6,413 nucleotides of DNA from Deltaproteobacteria bacterium (GCA_029261905.1 JAJDAM010000506.1:1-6413), one strand, 5' to 3'. Counted from the first letter of the stretch, positions 1 to 6,051 are shown. The notes: a model not told the origin generated them from the letters alone. A program made the numbers and translations.

Positions 1-486
1 GCCTGCGCCGATCACCCAGAGATTGTCCAACATGCCCAGCGGTTCTGCGATCTGCGCACCCACTACCGCCACCAATCCGATCGGAACCACGCAGAACACG
101 AAGAATGCACCGACCGCACCGAGCCCCGCAGAGCGCACCACCCGCAGCCAGCTGCGTGCCTCGGTCGAGTCCGAAAGGAATGGCGGCGGTTGCGGCGCAG
201 CGACGAAGTCCGCGAAGACAGCCGCACCGGGATCGACCCCGGTGATCTCGAGTCGCAACGACTCCGTTGCTTCCTTCACGCTGAATCCCACACCGGGGCA
301 GCACTCGGTTTCGAAGGCTACGAAGGCGTCGAGTTCGCCGCGCATGCTGTGATCGAAAATCAACGCCAATCCGTCGGGCAATTCATCTCTGCCCCGGATT
401 TCGGGGACCAGCTCGTCGCGCAGGAACTTGCGCCTCGCCTTTCGGTCTTCGTCTGACAAATTGCAGACATCACGTATATCGATCAT
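1..486 (-). CDS. CCP-motif domain fused to MerT/MerF-like membrane segment (C-terminus cut off)
   Basis: This reading frame is open from ATG at 486 to the left edge (162 codons, no stop), so the C-terminus is missing. A strong GGAGGT site at 491-496 fixes the start. Residues 1 to about 95 form a soluble domain containing ELPDGLALIF (36-45) and a Cys-Cys-Pro motif (C62, C63, P64) inside FETECCPGVGF. I recall this pattern from small proteins encoded beside metal-responsive MerR regulators. A Pro-rich linker (99-103) leads to a hydrophobic segment (about 117-142) reading GAFFVFCVVPIGLVAVVGA, followed by a second, apolar stretch. The single Cys132 before Val-Val-Pro recalls the Cys-Cys-x-x-Pro of the first membrane helix of MerT/MerF, with one Cys lost. 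The gene is divergent from a MerR-family regulator and lies behind a MerR-type promoter, so a heavy-metal binding or uptake role is inferred. The existence of the gene is nearly certain; the metal link is moderate. It could instead be an unrelated membrane protein. Confidence 0.8.
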   Translation of the reverse strand, partial: MIDIRDVCNLSDEDRKARRKFLRDELVPEIRGRDELPDGLALIFDHSMRGELDAFVAFETECCPGVGFSVKEATESLRLEITGVDPGAAVFADFVAAPQPPPFLSDSTEARSWLRVVRSAGLGAVGAFFVFCVVPIGLVAVVGAQIAEPLGMLDNLWVIGAG

Positions 487-490
487 GCGG

Positions 491-496
491 ACCTCC
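491..496 (-). promoter_or_regulatory. Ribosome binding site of the CCP/MerF-like gene
   Basis: The - strand reads GGAGGT four bases before the ATG at 486. This strong Shine-Dalgarno site fixes the start of a gene that has no stop codon inside the window. Confidence 0.75.
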
Positions 497-510
497 ATTG
501 GACTTTGGAG

Positions 511-541
511 AGGCTAACCCTTAAAGTGCACTTCAAGTCAA
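511..541 (-). promoter_or_regulatory. MerR-type promoter with 19-bp spacer
   Basis: Read on the - strand, a perfect-looking -35 TTGACT (536-541) and a -10-like TAGCCT (511-516) are separated by exactly 19 bases. Overlong spacers of 19-20 bp are the hallmark of promoters activated by MerR-family proteins, which untwist the DNA to realign the two boxes. The promoter drives the leftward CCP/MerF-like gene. A weak opposite-strand promoter for the regulator itself could overlap it (TTGGAC at 498-503 and TAAAGT at 522-527, spacer 18), which would fit autoregulation; that part is tentative. Confidence 0.72.
520..537. promoter_or_regulatory. MerR-family operator palindrome
   Basis: CTTAAAGTGCACTTCAAG is an 18-bp inverted repeat centred on GTGCAC, with a single mismatched pair (523/534). 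It sits wholly between the -35 and -10 boxes of the leftward promoter, where MerR, CueR and ZntR bind theirs. The adjacent MerR-family gene at 599 is the obvious binder. Confidence 0.72.
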
Positions 542-586
542 GGGCGCCCGGCCAGAAAGCCGGGGGATCGCCACGAACTTCCGCGG

Positions 587-592
587 AAGGAG
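587..592 (+). promoter_or_regulatory. Ribosome binding site of the MerR-family regulator
   Basis: AAGGAG lies six bases before the ATG at 599 and confirms that start. Confidence 0.7.
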
Positions 593-598
593 CCAACC

Positions 599-976
599 AT
601 GACGTATCGGATTGGTGAAGTGGCGGAGCGCACAGGGATCGCGAGTTCGGCGATTCGCTACTACGAAAAGGAAGGCCTGATCCCCAAGGCGGACCGGCGT
701 GGCAATGCGCGCATCTACGGCGGCGACATATTCGACCGTCTGTCACTGATCGAGCTCGCCAAGAGCGCAGGCTTCACCGTCGCCGAAACCCGACAGTTGC
801 TTCGGGGCGTGTCGAGAAGCACGCCTCCCGGACCTCGCTGGCGTGAACTGGCGCAGAAGAAGTTGACAGAGATCGAAGAACGCATCGCCGAAGCACAGCG
901 AATGCGAACCGTGCTTCAAGCCGTGATCGGCTGCGAATGCCCGAGCTTCGAAGATTGCACCCGAGCCGGCTGCTAG
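599..976 (+). CDS. MerR-family transcriptional regulator, probably metal-responsive
   Basis: This is a 125-aa protein, the usual length for MerR/CueR/ZntR-type regulators. Residues 1-70 are the winged helix-turn-helix: RIGEVAERTGIASSAIRYYE (4-23), EGLI at 25-28, and the R-x-Y of the wing (38-40). A dimerisation helix follows (about 80-108: LAQKKLTEIEERIAEAQRM). The C-terminal loop holds C112, C114 and C120, and the chain ends in C125. The C112-to-C120 spacing equals that of the two metal-binding cysteines of CueR. At the position of CueR Ser77 or ZntR/MerR Cys79 this protein has Pro76-Pro77-Gly78, so the ligand cannot be read off by analogy. It probably represses and activates the divergent promoter at 511-541 and acts as a cytoplasmic dimer. 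The family assignment is very secure; metal identity is unknown. An organic or redox signal is possible, but the SoxR CX2CXCX5C cluster is absent. Confidence 0.93.
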   Translation: MTYRIGEVAERTGIASSAIRYYEKEGLIPKADRRGNARIYGGDIFDRLSLIELAKSAGFTVAETRQLLRGVSRSTPPGPRWRELAQKKLTEIEERIAEAQRMRTVLQAVIGCECPSFEDCTRAGC

Positions 977-998
977 ACCAGGCGATGGATCCGCGCGA

Positions 999-2855
999 GT
1001 GAGCGATCGCAGAACAAGAACCATTCACACGGCAGTCGCGATCGCAGTGGCGGCACTGGCCGTCTGGCTTGCATTCGACACCTGGGAGCCATTCGTCGAC
1101 GACTCGCGATCGCGTTGGGCACCGATCCATCACGACCGCAATGCCCACTACGCACACGCGCTTCGACTGGCACTGGACGTACGCGAACTCGATCTACCAC
1201 GGCTCGTCCTCGACCTGGACAGGGCACGCCAGTGGCCGCCGCTGCACGCGATCGCTGCGGCCGGCGCGATGCTCATCACCGGGATCGGGCACGACAACGC
1301 AGTACTCCCGAGCCTGGCGGCTTGGGCCGGTTGCATCTTCTTCGCGTTTTTGGTGGCGCGACGTTGCGTGCCGGCCGGAGGAACACTGGCCGGTGCAGTA
1401 GCCGCCCTGTTCGTGATCGGTAGCCCCGCCCACCGTGCGCTCGCCACGGATGTCATGCTCGAGAGCCTCGGTGCATGGCTCACGCTCGTCGTGGTGTGGG
1501 GATACCTGTGCGCCCTCCAGACAGGTCGCTCGCAGTCGTGGCGAACGATTGCAGCAGCGATGTCGTTGTTGCTGATCACGAATTACAACTACTGGCTGCT
1601 GGCTGTGCTCGCGTTGACCGCCTCACTGTCATGGCAATACCCGGCTGCCGTGCGTGGCCTCGCGCAACGAGTGATCGCAGCAATTGCCGCGCCCGGCTGG
1701 ATTCGGACGCAACTACTGCACCCACTGACCTGGGTCATCGCCGGCTCGATCCCCGTGGCTCTGGCCATGCCATTTCTGGGCCATCAAGAATTCGAGATCG
1801 CCGGAATCGAGATCGAGATCCGATCGCTGGCCGAGCCGCTGAACATCGCCTGGATCGCACTGGTGCTTCGGGTCTTGCCCAGTGCGATCCGTCAGCGCGC
1901 GCGCTTGGCCGAAATCGACCCTCGTCTGCGTGCCTTCCTCTTATGGCATGTGCTGCCGTTTACGGTCTTCGCGCTGCTGCCGACCCGATTGGGAAACCTG
2001 CTGGGCTATGTCAGCCCCATCAATACCCGAATCCCTTGGACCGGCGTGTGGAGTGGCGTCGAGTTCTACTCGGAGGCATTCGCGACCTACTACCACGCCT
2101 CGCCTCCGCTGTGGATCGCAGCAGCCGTGCTGCTGGCGATCGGGCTGCGGTCGATTCGCTGGATGCGAGCCGGCACCGAAATCGTCTGGTTCCTCGTCGG
2201 CATCGGTTGCCTGCTCACAGTCGTGCACCCGAATCACCAACAGCGGTTCCTTCACACTTGGATCGCGCTCGTGTGGGTGCTGGCAGGCTGTGGCGCCGCG
2301 TGGATCGCCTATTCACGCAAGCGCAGGAAAGCATGGATACCCGCCATGGCCTCCACGGCCATCATCGCCGCCCTGCTCTTCCTCTCGGCTCCACACACCC
2401 GCACACTGCGCACACCGCTGCTCGACGATTCGACTCGACCACGGATCTCGACACTCGATTTGACCGACGCCTACCTCGCCGCTCTAGATCGCTACGAGCG
2501 CGTGCTGTTCGTCGGTACCCTTCCGCTCGACTACGTGACGGAATGGAGCCTGCTCGAGCGCCGGCGGGTGCGGGAATCGTTCGCAGATTTCGTCCGACTC
2601 GATGGCGATCCGGGCTCGTGGAAGACGCGAGTCGAACACGCCATCGAAGAGAGTTCTGCTGACGCCGTAGTCGTCGACGGTGTAGTCGTGATCGACATCG
2701 CTCCCGACTCGCCGCTGTCGTGGGACGGCAGCGCGCGCGAATCGACGCGGCTGGGCGATGTCGTCGCGGATGGATTCGGGCTGGTGCAGACCCTCCCGCT
2801 TTCGGAACTCGCGACATCCGTTCACATCTATTCGCGGATGTCCGTGGTCGAGTAA
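999..2855 (+). CDS. Polytopic membrane protein, GT-C glycosyltransferase-like
   Basis: A 618-aa protein with about ten hydrophobic segments in residues 9-465 and a soluble C-terminal domain of about 150 aa (467-618). Segments are visible near 9-27, 84-97, 105-120, 130-142, 157-173, 185-210, 241-261, 282-294, 312-328, 370-384, 394-410, 419-437 and 446-464; some may be re-entrant. After the first helix an extracytoplasmic loop carries acidic residues (D34, D35, D46 in HHDRNAHY) and then QWPPLHA (79-84). These recall the first loop of PMT/ArnT-type GT-C enzymes, which use polyprenyl-phosphate sugar donors. PNHQQRFLH (411-419) recalls the H-x-x-x-RF motif of the same superfamily. The start is GTG at 999, 22 bases after the regulator's stop; no in-frame ATG or strong Shine-Dalgarno site lies upstream, so translation may be coupled to the regulator. 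The fold class is moderately supported; donor and acceptor cannot be named. Confidence 0.8.
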   Translation: MSDRRTRTIHTAVAIAVAALAVWLAFDTWEPFVDDSRSRWAPIHHDRNAHYAHALRLALDVRELDLPRLVLDLDRARQWPPLHAIAAAGAMLITGIGHDNAVLPSLAAWAGCIFFAFLVARRCVPAGGTLAGAVAALFVIGSPAHRALATDVMLESLGAWLTLVVVWGYLCALQTGRSQSWRTIAAAMSLLLITNYNYWLLAVLALTASLSWQYPAAVRGLAQRVIAAIAAPGWIRTQLLHPLTWVIAGSIPVALAMPFLGHQEFEIAGIEIEIRSLAEPLNIAWIALVLRVLPSAIRQRARLAEIDPRLRAFLLWHVLPFTVFALLPTRLGNLLGYVSPINTRIPWTGVWSGVEFYSEAFATYYHASPPLWIAAAVLLAIGLRSIRWMRAGTEIVWFLVGIGCLLTVVHPNHQQRFLHTWIALVWVLAGCGAAWIAYSRKRRKAWIPAMASTAIIAALLFLSAPHTRTLRTPLLDDSTRPRISTLDLTDAYLAALDRYERVLFVGTLPLDYVTEWSLLERRRVRESFADFVRLDGDPGSWKTRVEHAIEESSADAVVVDGVVVIDIAPDSPLSWDGSARESTRLGDVVADGFGLVQTLPLSELATSVHIYSRMSVVE

Positions 2856-2860
2856 CGCGG

Positions 2861-2882
2861 CTCGCGCGACACGCTGCGCGAG
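2861..2882. terminator. Possible bidirectional terminator hairpin
   Basis: A 7-bp perfect GC-rich stem (CTCGCGC at 2861-2867 with GCGCGAG at 2876-2882) and an 8-base loop lie in the 58-base gap between two convergent genes. A smaller stem, GTTCG-act-CGAAC, follows at 2891-2903. Neither has a T tract on either strand, so this would be an atypical terminator; the position is the main argument. Confidence 0.35.
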
Positions 2883-2913
2883 GCGAATCAGTTCGACTCG
2901 AACCATTGCGACT

Positions 2914-3288
2914 TCAGCGGCGATCTGCACCGCGCTGGCATTCGAGACAAAATGGCGCCTCGGGCTTCGCGTTCAGTCGCTTGGAGCTGATGGGTTCCTC
3001 ACAGAGCCGACACATCCCGTAGTCGCCTCGCTCGATCGATTCCAACGCGTTGTCACATTGGCTGATGCGAACCACCAATCCCTGGCGTGCGGCCTGGATC
3101 ATCGCCTGACTCTGCATCGATTCCATCCGCGACAGCCGTCCGACCGCAGTCTGGTCGAGCTTGACCGGCTTCGCGGCGTCGGCGCTGGCCTGCAATTGCG
3201 CGGCGAGATCGAGCTTCAGCTGCTCGAGTTCGAGGCGCTTCGATTCGATGGCTGATTCGGTCAGCTCGTCAGACTTGGATCCGGACAT
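2914..3288 (-). CDS. TraR/DksA-family zinc-finger protein
   Basis: A 124-aa protein whose C-terminus holds the family zinc finger, C93-x2-C96-x17-C114-x2-C117, just after the conserved stretch ALESIERGDYGMC. Residues 8-40 and about 48-88 look like the two arms of the coiled coil that DksA inserts into the RNA polymerase secondary channel, with the turn around KPVKLDQT (40-47). It is shorter than E. coli DksA (151 aa) and resembles short TraR/DksA proteins with a LDQTxVGRLSRM segment. Near the tip there are D45 and E56, not a clear DksA-like Asp pair, so activity on polymerase is uncertain. Start: ATG at 3288. No Shine-Dalgarno site is visible, and the upstream hydrolase gene ends 16 bases before it on the same strand, so it is probably translated by coupling in a two-gene unit. 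The role is probably transcriptional control under stress or starvation (inferred from family). Confidence 0.9.
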   Translation of the reverse strand: MSGSKSDELTESAIESKRLELEQLKLDLAAQLQASADAAKPVKLDQTAVGRLSRMESMQSQAMIQAARQGLVVRISQCDNALESIERGDYGMCRLCEEPISSKRLNAKPEAPFCLECQRGADRR

Positions 3289-3307
3289 TTCTATTGGGAC
3301 ATTTCTA
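3283..3307. repeat. 11-bp direct repeat at the gene junction
   Basis: GGACATTTCTA occurs at 3283-3293 and again at 3297-3307, separated by three bases. On the - strand each copy reads TAGAAATGTCC. The upstream copy supplies the TAG stop of the hydrolase and an ATG that gives only three codons (Met-Ser-Gln) before the TAG of the second copy; the second copy supplies the ATG of the TraR/DksA gene. Confidence 0.85.
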
Positions 3308-4291
3308 CGGCTGTGCCGCCAGGTGACGCAGCACTGCGTCTACGACGGTCGTGGGATGCGCCTGGATCAACCAGTGCCCGGCATCCAACTCGACCTCTTC
3401 GAACGGGCCGGTCGCGAATCGAGTATGCAATGCGCGGACCTCGGGTCGCACGAACACGGGCATGTCGCGATTGCCGAAGACATACAGAACCGGTTGCACG
3501 ACTTTGCCCGCCTGCAGCTGTGTCTCCAATTGCACGCTGCGATACCAGTTGAACGCCGCCTCGAGTGCTCCCGGTTCCGAGAACACTGCGAGATACTCGG
3601 CAAGTTGATCCTCGGGCATGTCGCTGTACAGCGCATTCTTCATCAGGAACAGCCCACCGGCGCTGAGAATCGACTCGGCGACGCCACCCATCCGAAAGAA
3701 TTTGATGTAACCCGGTGTACCACTGCCTGCGTTGGCGGCGCTGATCGCACCGGGATGCGGAATCGATAGTGACACGTAGGAGAGCACACGGTCGCGTCCA
3801 TCTGCAGCCACATTCCAACCGACGATCGAGCCCCAATCGTGGCCGACGAGGTGAAACCTCTCGAACCCGGCTGCATCTGCGACCGCGAATACATCCGCCA
3901 CCAACCCGTCCAGCGCATAGGCGTCGACTCCCTCGGGACGCGCCCCCGGGCTGTAGCCGCGCTGGTCGAAGGCCACGACCCGATAGCCCTTCACCGCCAA
4001 CGCCTCGATCAGCGGTTGCCACATGATCGACGTTTCCGGGAATCCATGCAGCAGCACGACCGCCGGACCTTCGCCCGACAATCCCGCTACACGCGCGCGG
4101 AACTCCATGCCCCCTGCTGCGATGCGCACTTCGCCGGCCGCCACTCCAGGCGCCAGCAGCGGCAGTTTTTCCGTCTCTCTCGTGTGCCGGTACTCGCTGT
4201 CGAGACTGAGCCGAGCACTGACGAACACCGCAACCGAGACCACAACGAGCAGCACGACGATGGCGCCGAAAATCGACAACAGGATTCGCAT
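3305..4291 (-). CDS. Membrane-anchored alpha/beta hydrolase, epoxide hydrolase-like
   Basis: This is a 328-aa protein. Residues 3-25 form one long hydrophobic helix with no cleavage signal or lipobox, so an N-terminal anchor is likely. The hydrolase fold follows: HGFPE (82-86), the HGxP oxyanion-hole motif of epoxide hydrolases; FDQRGY (108-113); nucleophile elbow GHDWG (150-154) with Asp152; probable acid Asp276 in FGNRD; and His306 in GHW. Asp as nucleophile together with HGFPE favours an epoxide hydrolase over a Ser hydrolase. A haloalkane dehalogenase would more often show HGNP. Candidate cap-domain tyrosines that would activate the epoxide are Y195, Y222 and Y250 (NWYR). I chose ATG at 4291 because GGAGGGAG lies five bases upstream and the anchor then begins the protein. 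Earlier in-frame starts (4537, 4354) lack such a site and encode low-complexity residues. It likely forms a unit with the downstream TraR/DksA gene. The substrate is unknown. Confidence 0.88.
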   Translation of the reverse strand: MRILLSIFGAIVVLLVVVSVAVFVSARLSLDSEYRHTRETEKLPLLAPGVAAGEVRIAAGGMEFRARVAGLSGEGPAVVLLHGFPETSIMWQPLIEALAVKGYRVVAFDQRGYSPGARPEGVDAYALDGLVADVFAVADAAGFERFHLVGHDWGSIVGWNVAADGRDRVLSYVSLSIPHPGAISAANAGSGTPGYIKFFRMGGVAESILSAGGLFLMKNALYSDMPEDQLAEYLAVFSEPGALEAAFNWYRSVQLETQLQAGKVVQPVLYVFGNRDMPVFVRPEVRALHTRFATGPFEEVELDAGHWLIQAHPTTVVDAVLRHLAAQP

Positions 4292-4296
4292 CCGCA

Positions 4297-4304
4297 CTCC
4301 CTCC
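4297..4304 (-). promoter_or_regulatory. Ribosome binding site deciding the hydrolase start
   Basis: On the - strand GGAGGGAG lies five bases before the ATG at 4291. It selects that codon over in-frame alternatives at 4354 and 4537, which have no such site. Confidence 0.75.
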
Positions 4305-4422
4305 GATGCCGAAGCCTCACCCGAATGCCCGCGTCTCGCCAGGCCGATTTTCATGCGATTGAAAACGGGAGGCTGATATCGCGGAAGTGACAACGATCCG
4401 AGCGCTCCCCGATCCGGCCCCA

Positions 4423-4461
4423 TTTCGACATCTCGTTCCGACACCTTGTCCCGACACCCCC
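4423..4461. repeat. Three imperfect 13-bp tandem repeats in a divergent intergenic region
   Basis: The units TTTCGACATCTCG (4423-4435), TTCCGACACCTTG (4436-4448) and TCCCGACACCCCC (4449-4461) follow one another with an exact 13-base period and share the core T-Y-C-G-A-C-A-Y-C. They lie in the 217-base gap between the divergent hydrolase and thiolase-like genes, 48 bases before the latter's start. An operator array is possible, as is chance in skewed sequence. No convincing -35/-10 pair was found here; TTGTCC at 4446-4451 and TTCTAA at 4471-4476 form only a weak candidate. I see nothing else in 4292-4508. Confidence 0.5.
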
Positions 4462-4497
4462 CAGATCCTGTTCTAAGATCGCAATCCGATATCCAGC

Positions 4498-4503
4498 AGG
4501 GAG
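4498..4503 (+). promoter_or_regulatory. Ribosome binding site deciding the thiolase-like start
   Basis: AGGGAG lies five bases before the ATG at 4509. The two preceding in-frame GTG codons (4503, 4506) are too close to it or overlap it. Confidence 0.7.
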
Positions 4504-4508
4504 TGGTG

Positions 4509-5981
4509 ATGAGTTCAGCGCACGAGACCCCGGTCATCGCCGGGGTTGGCCAGAGGTTGCAACGCGCGGAAGATCCGCGAGAAGCCGCCGAGCCGCTCGA
4601 GATGATGATCTCGGCCGTGGGCGCAGCGCGCGACGACTCGGAGGCACCCGGCCTGCTGCAGCGTGCACGCGCGATGTATGTGATCCGAGGACTGTGGAGC
4701 TACGGCGATCCGGGACGCGAGATCGCGCGAAGGATCGGCGCTGAACTCGAAGAGACCGTGACCACTCCCTACGGTGGCAACTTCGCGCAGGCCTGTGTGA
4801 TCGACGCCGCGAAAGCCATTCGCGCAGGCCGACGGGATGTCGTGCTGATCACCGGGGCAGAAAACGGGCGCAGCCTGGGCCAGGCCGAGCGGCAAGGCCT
4901 CGAGCTTCGACAGACAGAGGCCCCGGGTACGCCCGACAGACTCGTCGCAGACGACAAACCGATCTTCCATCCCGCCGAGCTGGCTCGCGGAATGAACAGC
5001 GCCAGTGACATGTATTCCGTTTTCGATAGCGCCATTCGCCACGCGAGAAAGGAAAGTATTCCGGATCAAGTGGAACGAATCTCACAGCTGTGGGCCAGCT
5101 TCAACCGGGTCGCGCGCGACAACCCGCACGCGTGGATCCGCAAGCCCTACACCGCCGAAGAAATCGGTCGCCCGTCGCCCGAAAACCCGATGATCTCGTT
5201 TCCGTACACGCGGCTGATGAACTCCAATCCACGAGTCGACATGGCGGCCGCCGTGATCCTCTGTTCGCTGGCAACCGCGCGCGATGCGGGCGTCCCCGAC
5301 GACAAGCTCGTGTACCTGCATGCTGCCACTGAAGCAAACGACAGCACCTACGCCTCGACCCGTGCCAATTTTCATCGATCGCCAGCCATGCGCATCGCCG
5401 GCGGGCGCGTGCTCGAACTGGCGAACCAGACGATCGACGAGATCGGGCATATCGACGTGTACAGTTGCTTTCCCTCTGCGGTGCAGATTGCAGCCGACGA
5501 ACTCGGCATCCCCGAGGGCCGTGCGTTGACTGTGACCGGCGGGCTCACGTTCGGCGGCGGCCCACTGAACAACTACGTGCTTCACGCAATCGCACGCATG
5601 GCCGAAGTCGTCCGCGCAGATCGCGGATCCAGCGGTCTCGTCACTGCGAACGGCGGTTGGTTGGCGAAGCACGCGTTCGGCGTCTACTCCACCGAACCTC
5701 CGACCCAGGGGTTCCGCTATGAAAACCTGCAGGAATCAGTCGATGCCCTTCCGTTGCGGGAAGCGCTGGTCGACTGGAATGGACCCATTTCCGTCGAGGC
5801 GTACACCGTGGCGCACCGATCCGGCAGACCCCATATCGGCCACGCGTCTTGCCTGACCGATGATGGGCGTCGCACCTGGGGAACCACGCAGGACGGCGCC
5901 GTAATGGACGCGATGATGCGTTCCGAATTCTGCGGCCGCCGGGGCAGGATCGACGGGGCCGGCGCTCTCCGTTTCGACTAG
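4509..5981 (+). CDS. Thiolase-like protein (TLP1 / SCP2-thiolase type) lacking classical catalytic residues
   Basis: This 490-aa protein has a thiolase fold with an extra C-terminal domain. Thiolase-type landmarks are TTPYGGNFAQACVIDAAKAI (85-104), VVLITGAEN (111-119), IDVYSCFPSAVQIAADELGI (315-334), TGGLTFGGGPLNNY (343-356) and ANGGWLAKHAFGVYS (380-394). Aligned by eye through the AAKAI helix, the nucleophilic Cys position is Gly90; C96 lies six residues further on. The usual GHP is GGP (350-352), and the C-terminal catalytic Cys loop is NGGW (381-384). Degradative or biosynthetic thiolase chemistry is therefore doubtful. Residues about 425-475 (GPISVEAYTVAHRSGRPHIG onward) match the added C-terminal domain I recall from mycobacterial TLP1 proteins, which are CoA-binding but not proven thiolases. 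Automatic annotation would probably say 'acetyl-CoA acetyltransferase'. Context with an alcohol dehydrogenase 70 bases downstream suggests acyl-CoA, fatty acid or sterol metabolism (inferred). Confidence 0.87.
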   Translation: MSSAHETPVIAGVGQRLQRAEDPREAAEPLEMMISAVGAARDDSEAPGLLQRARAMYVIRGLWSYGDPGREIARRIGAELEETVTTPYGGNFAQACVIDAAKAIRAGRRDVVLITGAENGRSLGQAERQGLELRQTEAPGTPDRLVADDKPIFHPAELARGMNSASDMYSVFDSAIRHARKESIPDQVERISQLWASFNRVARDNPHAWIRKPYTAEEIGRPSPENPMISFPYTRLMNSNPRVDMAAAVILCSLATARDAGVPDDKLVYLHAATEANDSTYASTRANFHRSPAMRIAGGRVLELANQTIDEIGHIDVYSCFPSAVQIAADELGIPEGRALTVTGGLTFGGGPLNNYVLHAIARMAEVVRADRGSSGLVTANGGWLAKHAFGVYSTEPPTQGFRYENLQESVDALPLREALVDWNGPISVEAYTVAHRSGRPHIGHASCLTDDGRRTWGTTQDGAVMDAMMRSEFCGRRGRIDGAGALRFD

Positions 5982-6040
5982 AATCAGCCGATCGAGCCCA
6001 CCCGATAGATCGTGAAGTCGCCGACAAGCGAGACACCACC

Positions 6041-6046
6041 AGGAGA
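6041..6046 (+). promoter_or_regulatory. Ribosome binding site of the alcohol dehydrogenase
   Basis: AGGAGA lies five bases before the ATG at 6052. The remaining part of the 70-base gap (5982-6040) shows no clear terminator or promoter, so read-through from the thiolase-like gene is possible. Confidence 0.7.
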
Positions 6047-6051
6047 ACCCC

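Noticed and set aside
190..456. Open frames on the + strand opposite the left-edge gene
   Set aside because: Antisense shadows; the - strand frame is open to the window edge, starts at a strong ribosome site and contains the CCP motif.
1795..1830. Repeated CGAGATC-like words in the membrane transferase gene
   Set aside because: Explained by the coding of alternating Glu-Ile residues; not an independent repeat.
1475..2662. 395-codon open frame on the + strand inside the membrane transferase gene
   Set aside because: The product is Arg/Pro/Ser-rich without motifs, the typical off-frame reading of GC-rich coding DNA. The 999-2855 frame gives a coherent membrane protein.
4446..4508. 21-codon extension of the thiolase-like gene from TTG at 4446
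   Set aside because: It reads through the 13-bp repeats and the AGGGAG site; the ATG at 4509 is correctly spaced from that site.
4292..4537. 82-codon N-terminal extension of the hydrolase
   Set aside because: No ribosome site at 4537 or 4354, unlikely composition, overlap with the divergent gene's leader, and a strong GGAGGGAG at 4297-4304 serving the ATG at 4291.
5982..6051. Possible terminator or promoter between the thiolase-like gene and the dehydrogenase
   Set aside because: Only a 5-bp CGATC/GATCG pairing with a 13-base loop and no T run; no credible -35/-10 pair.
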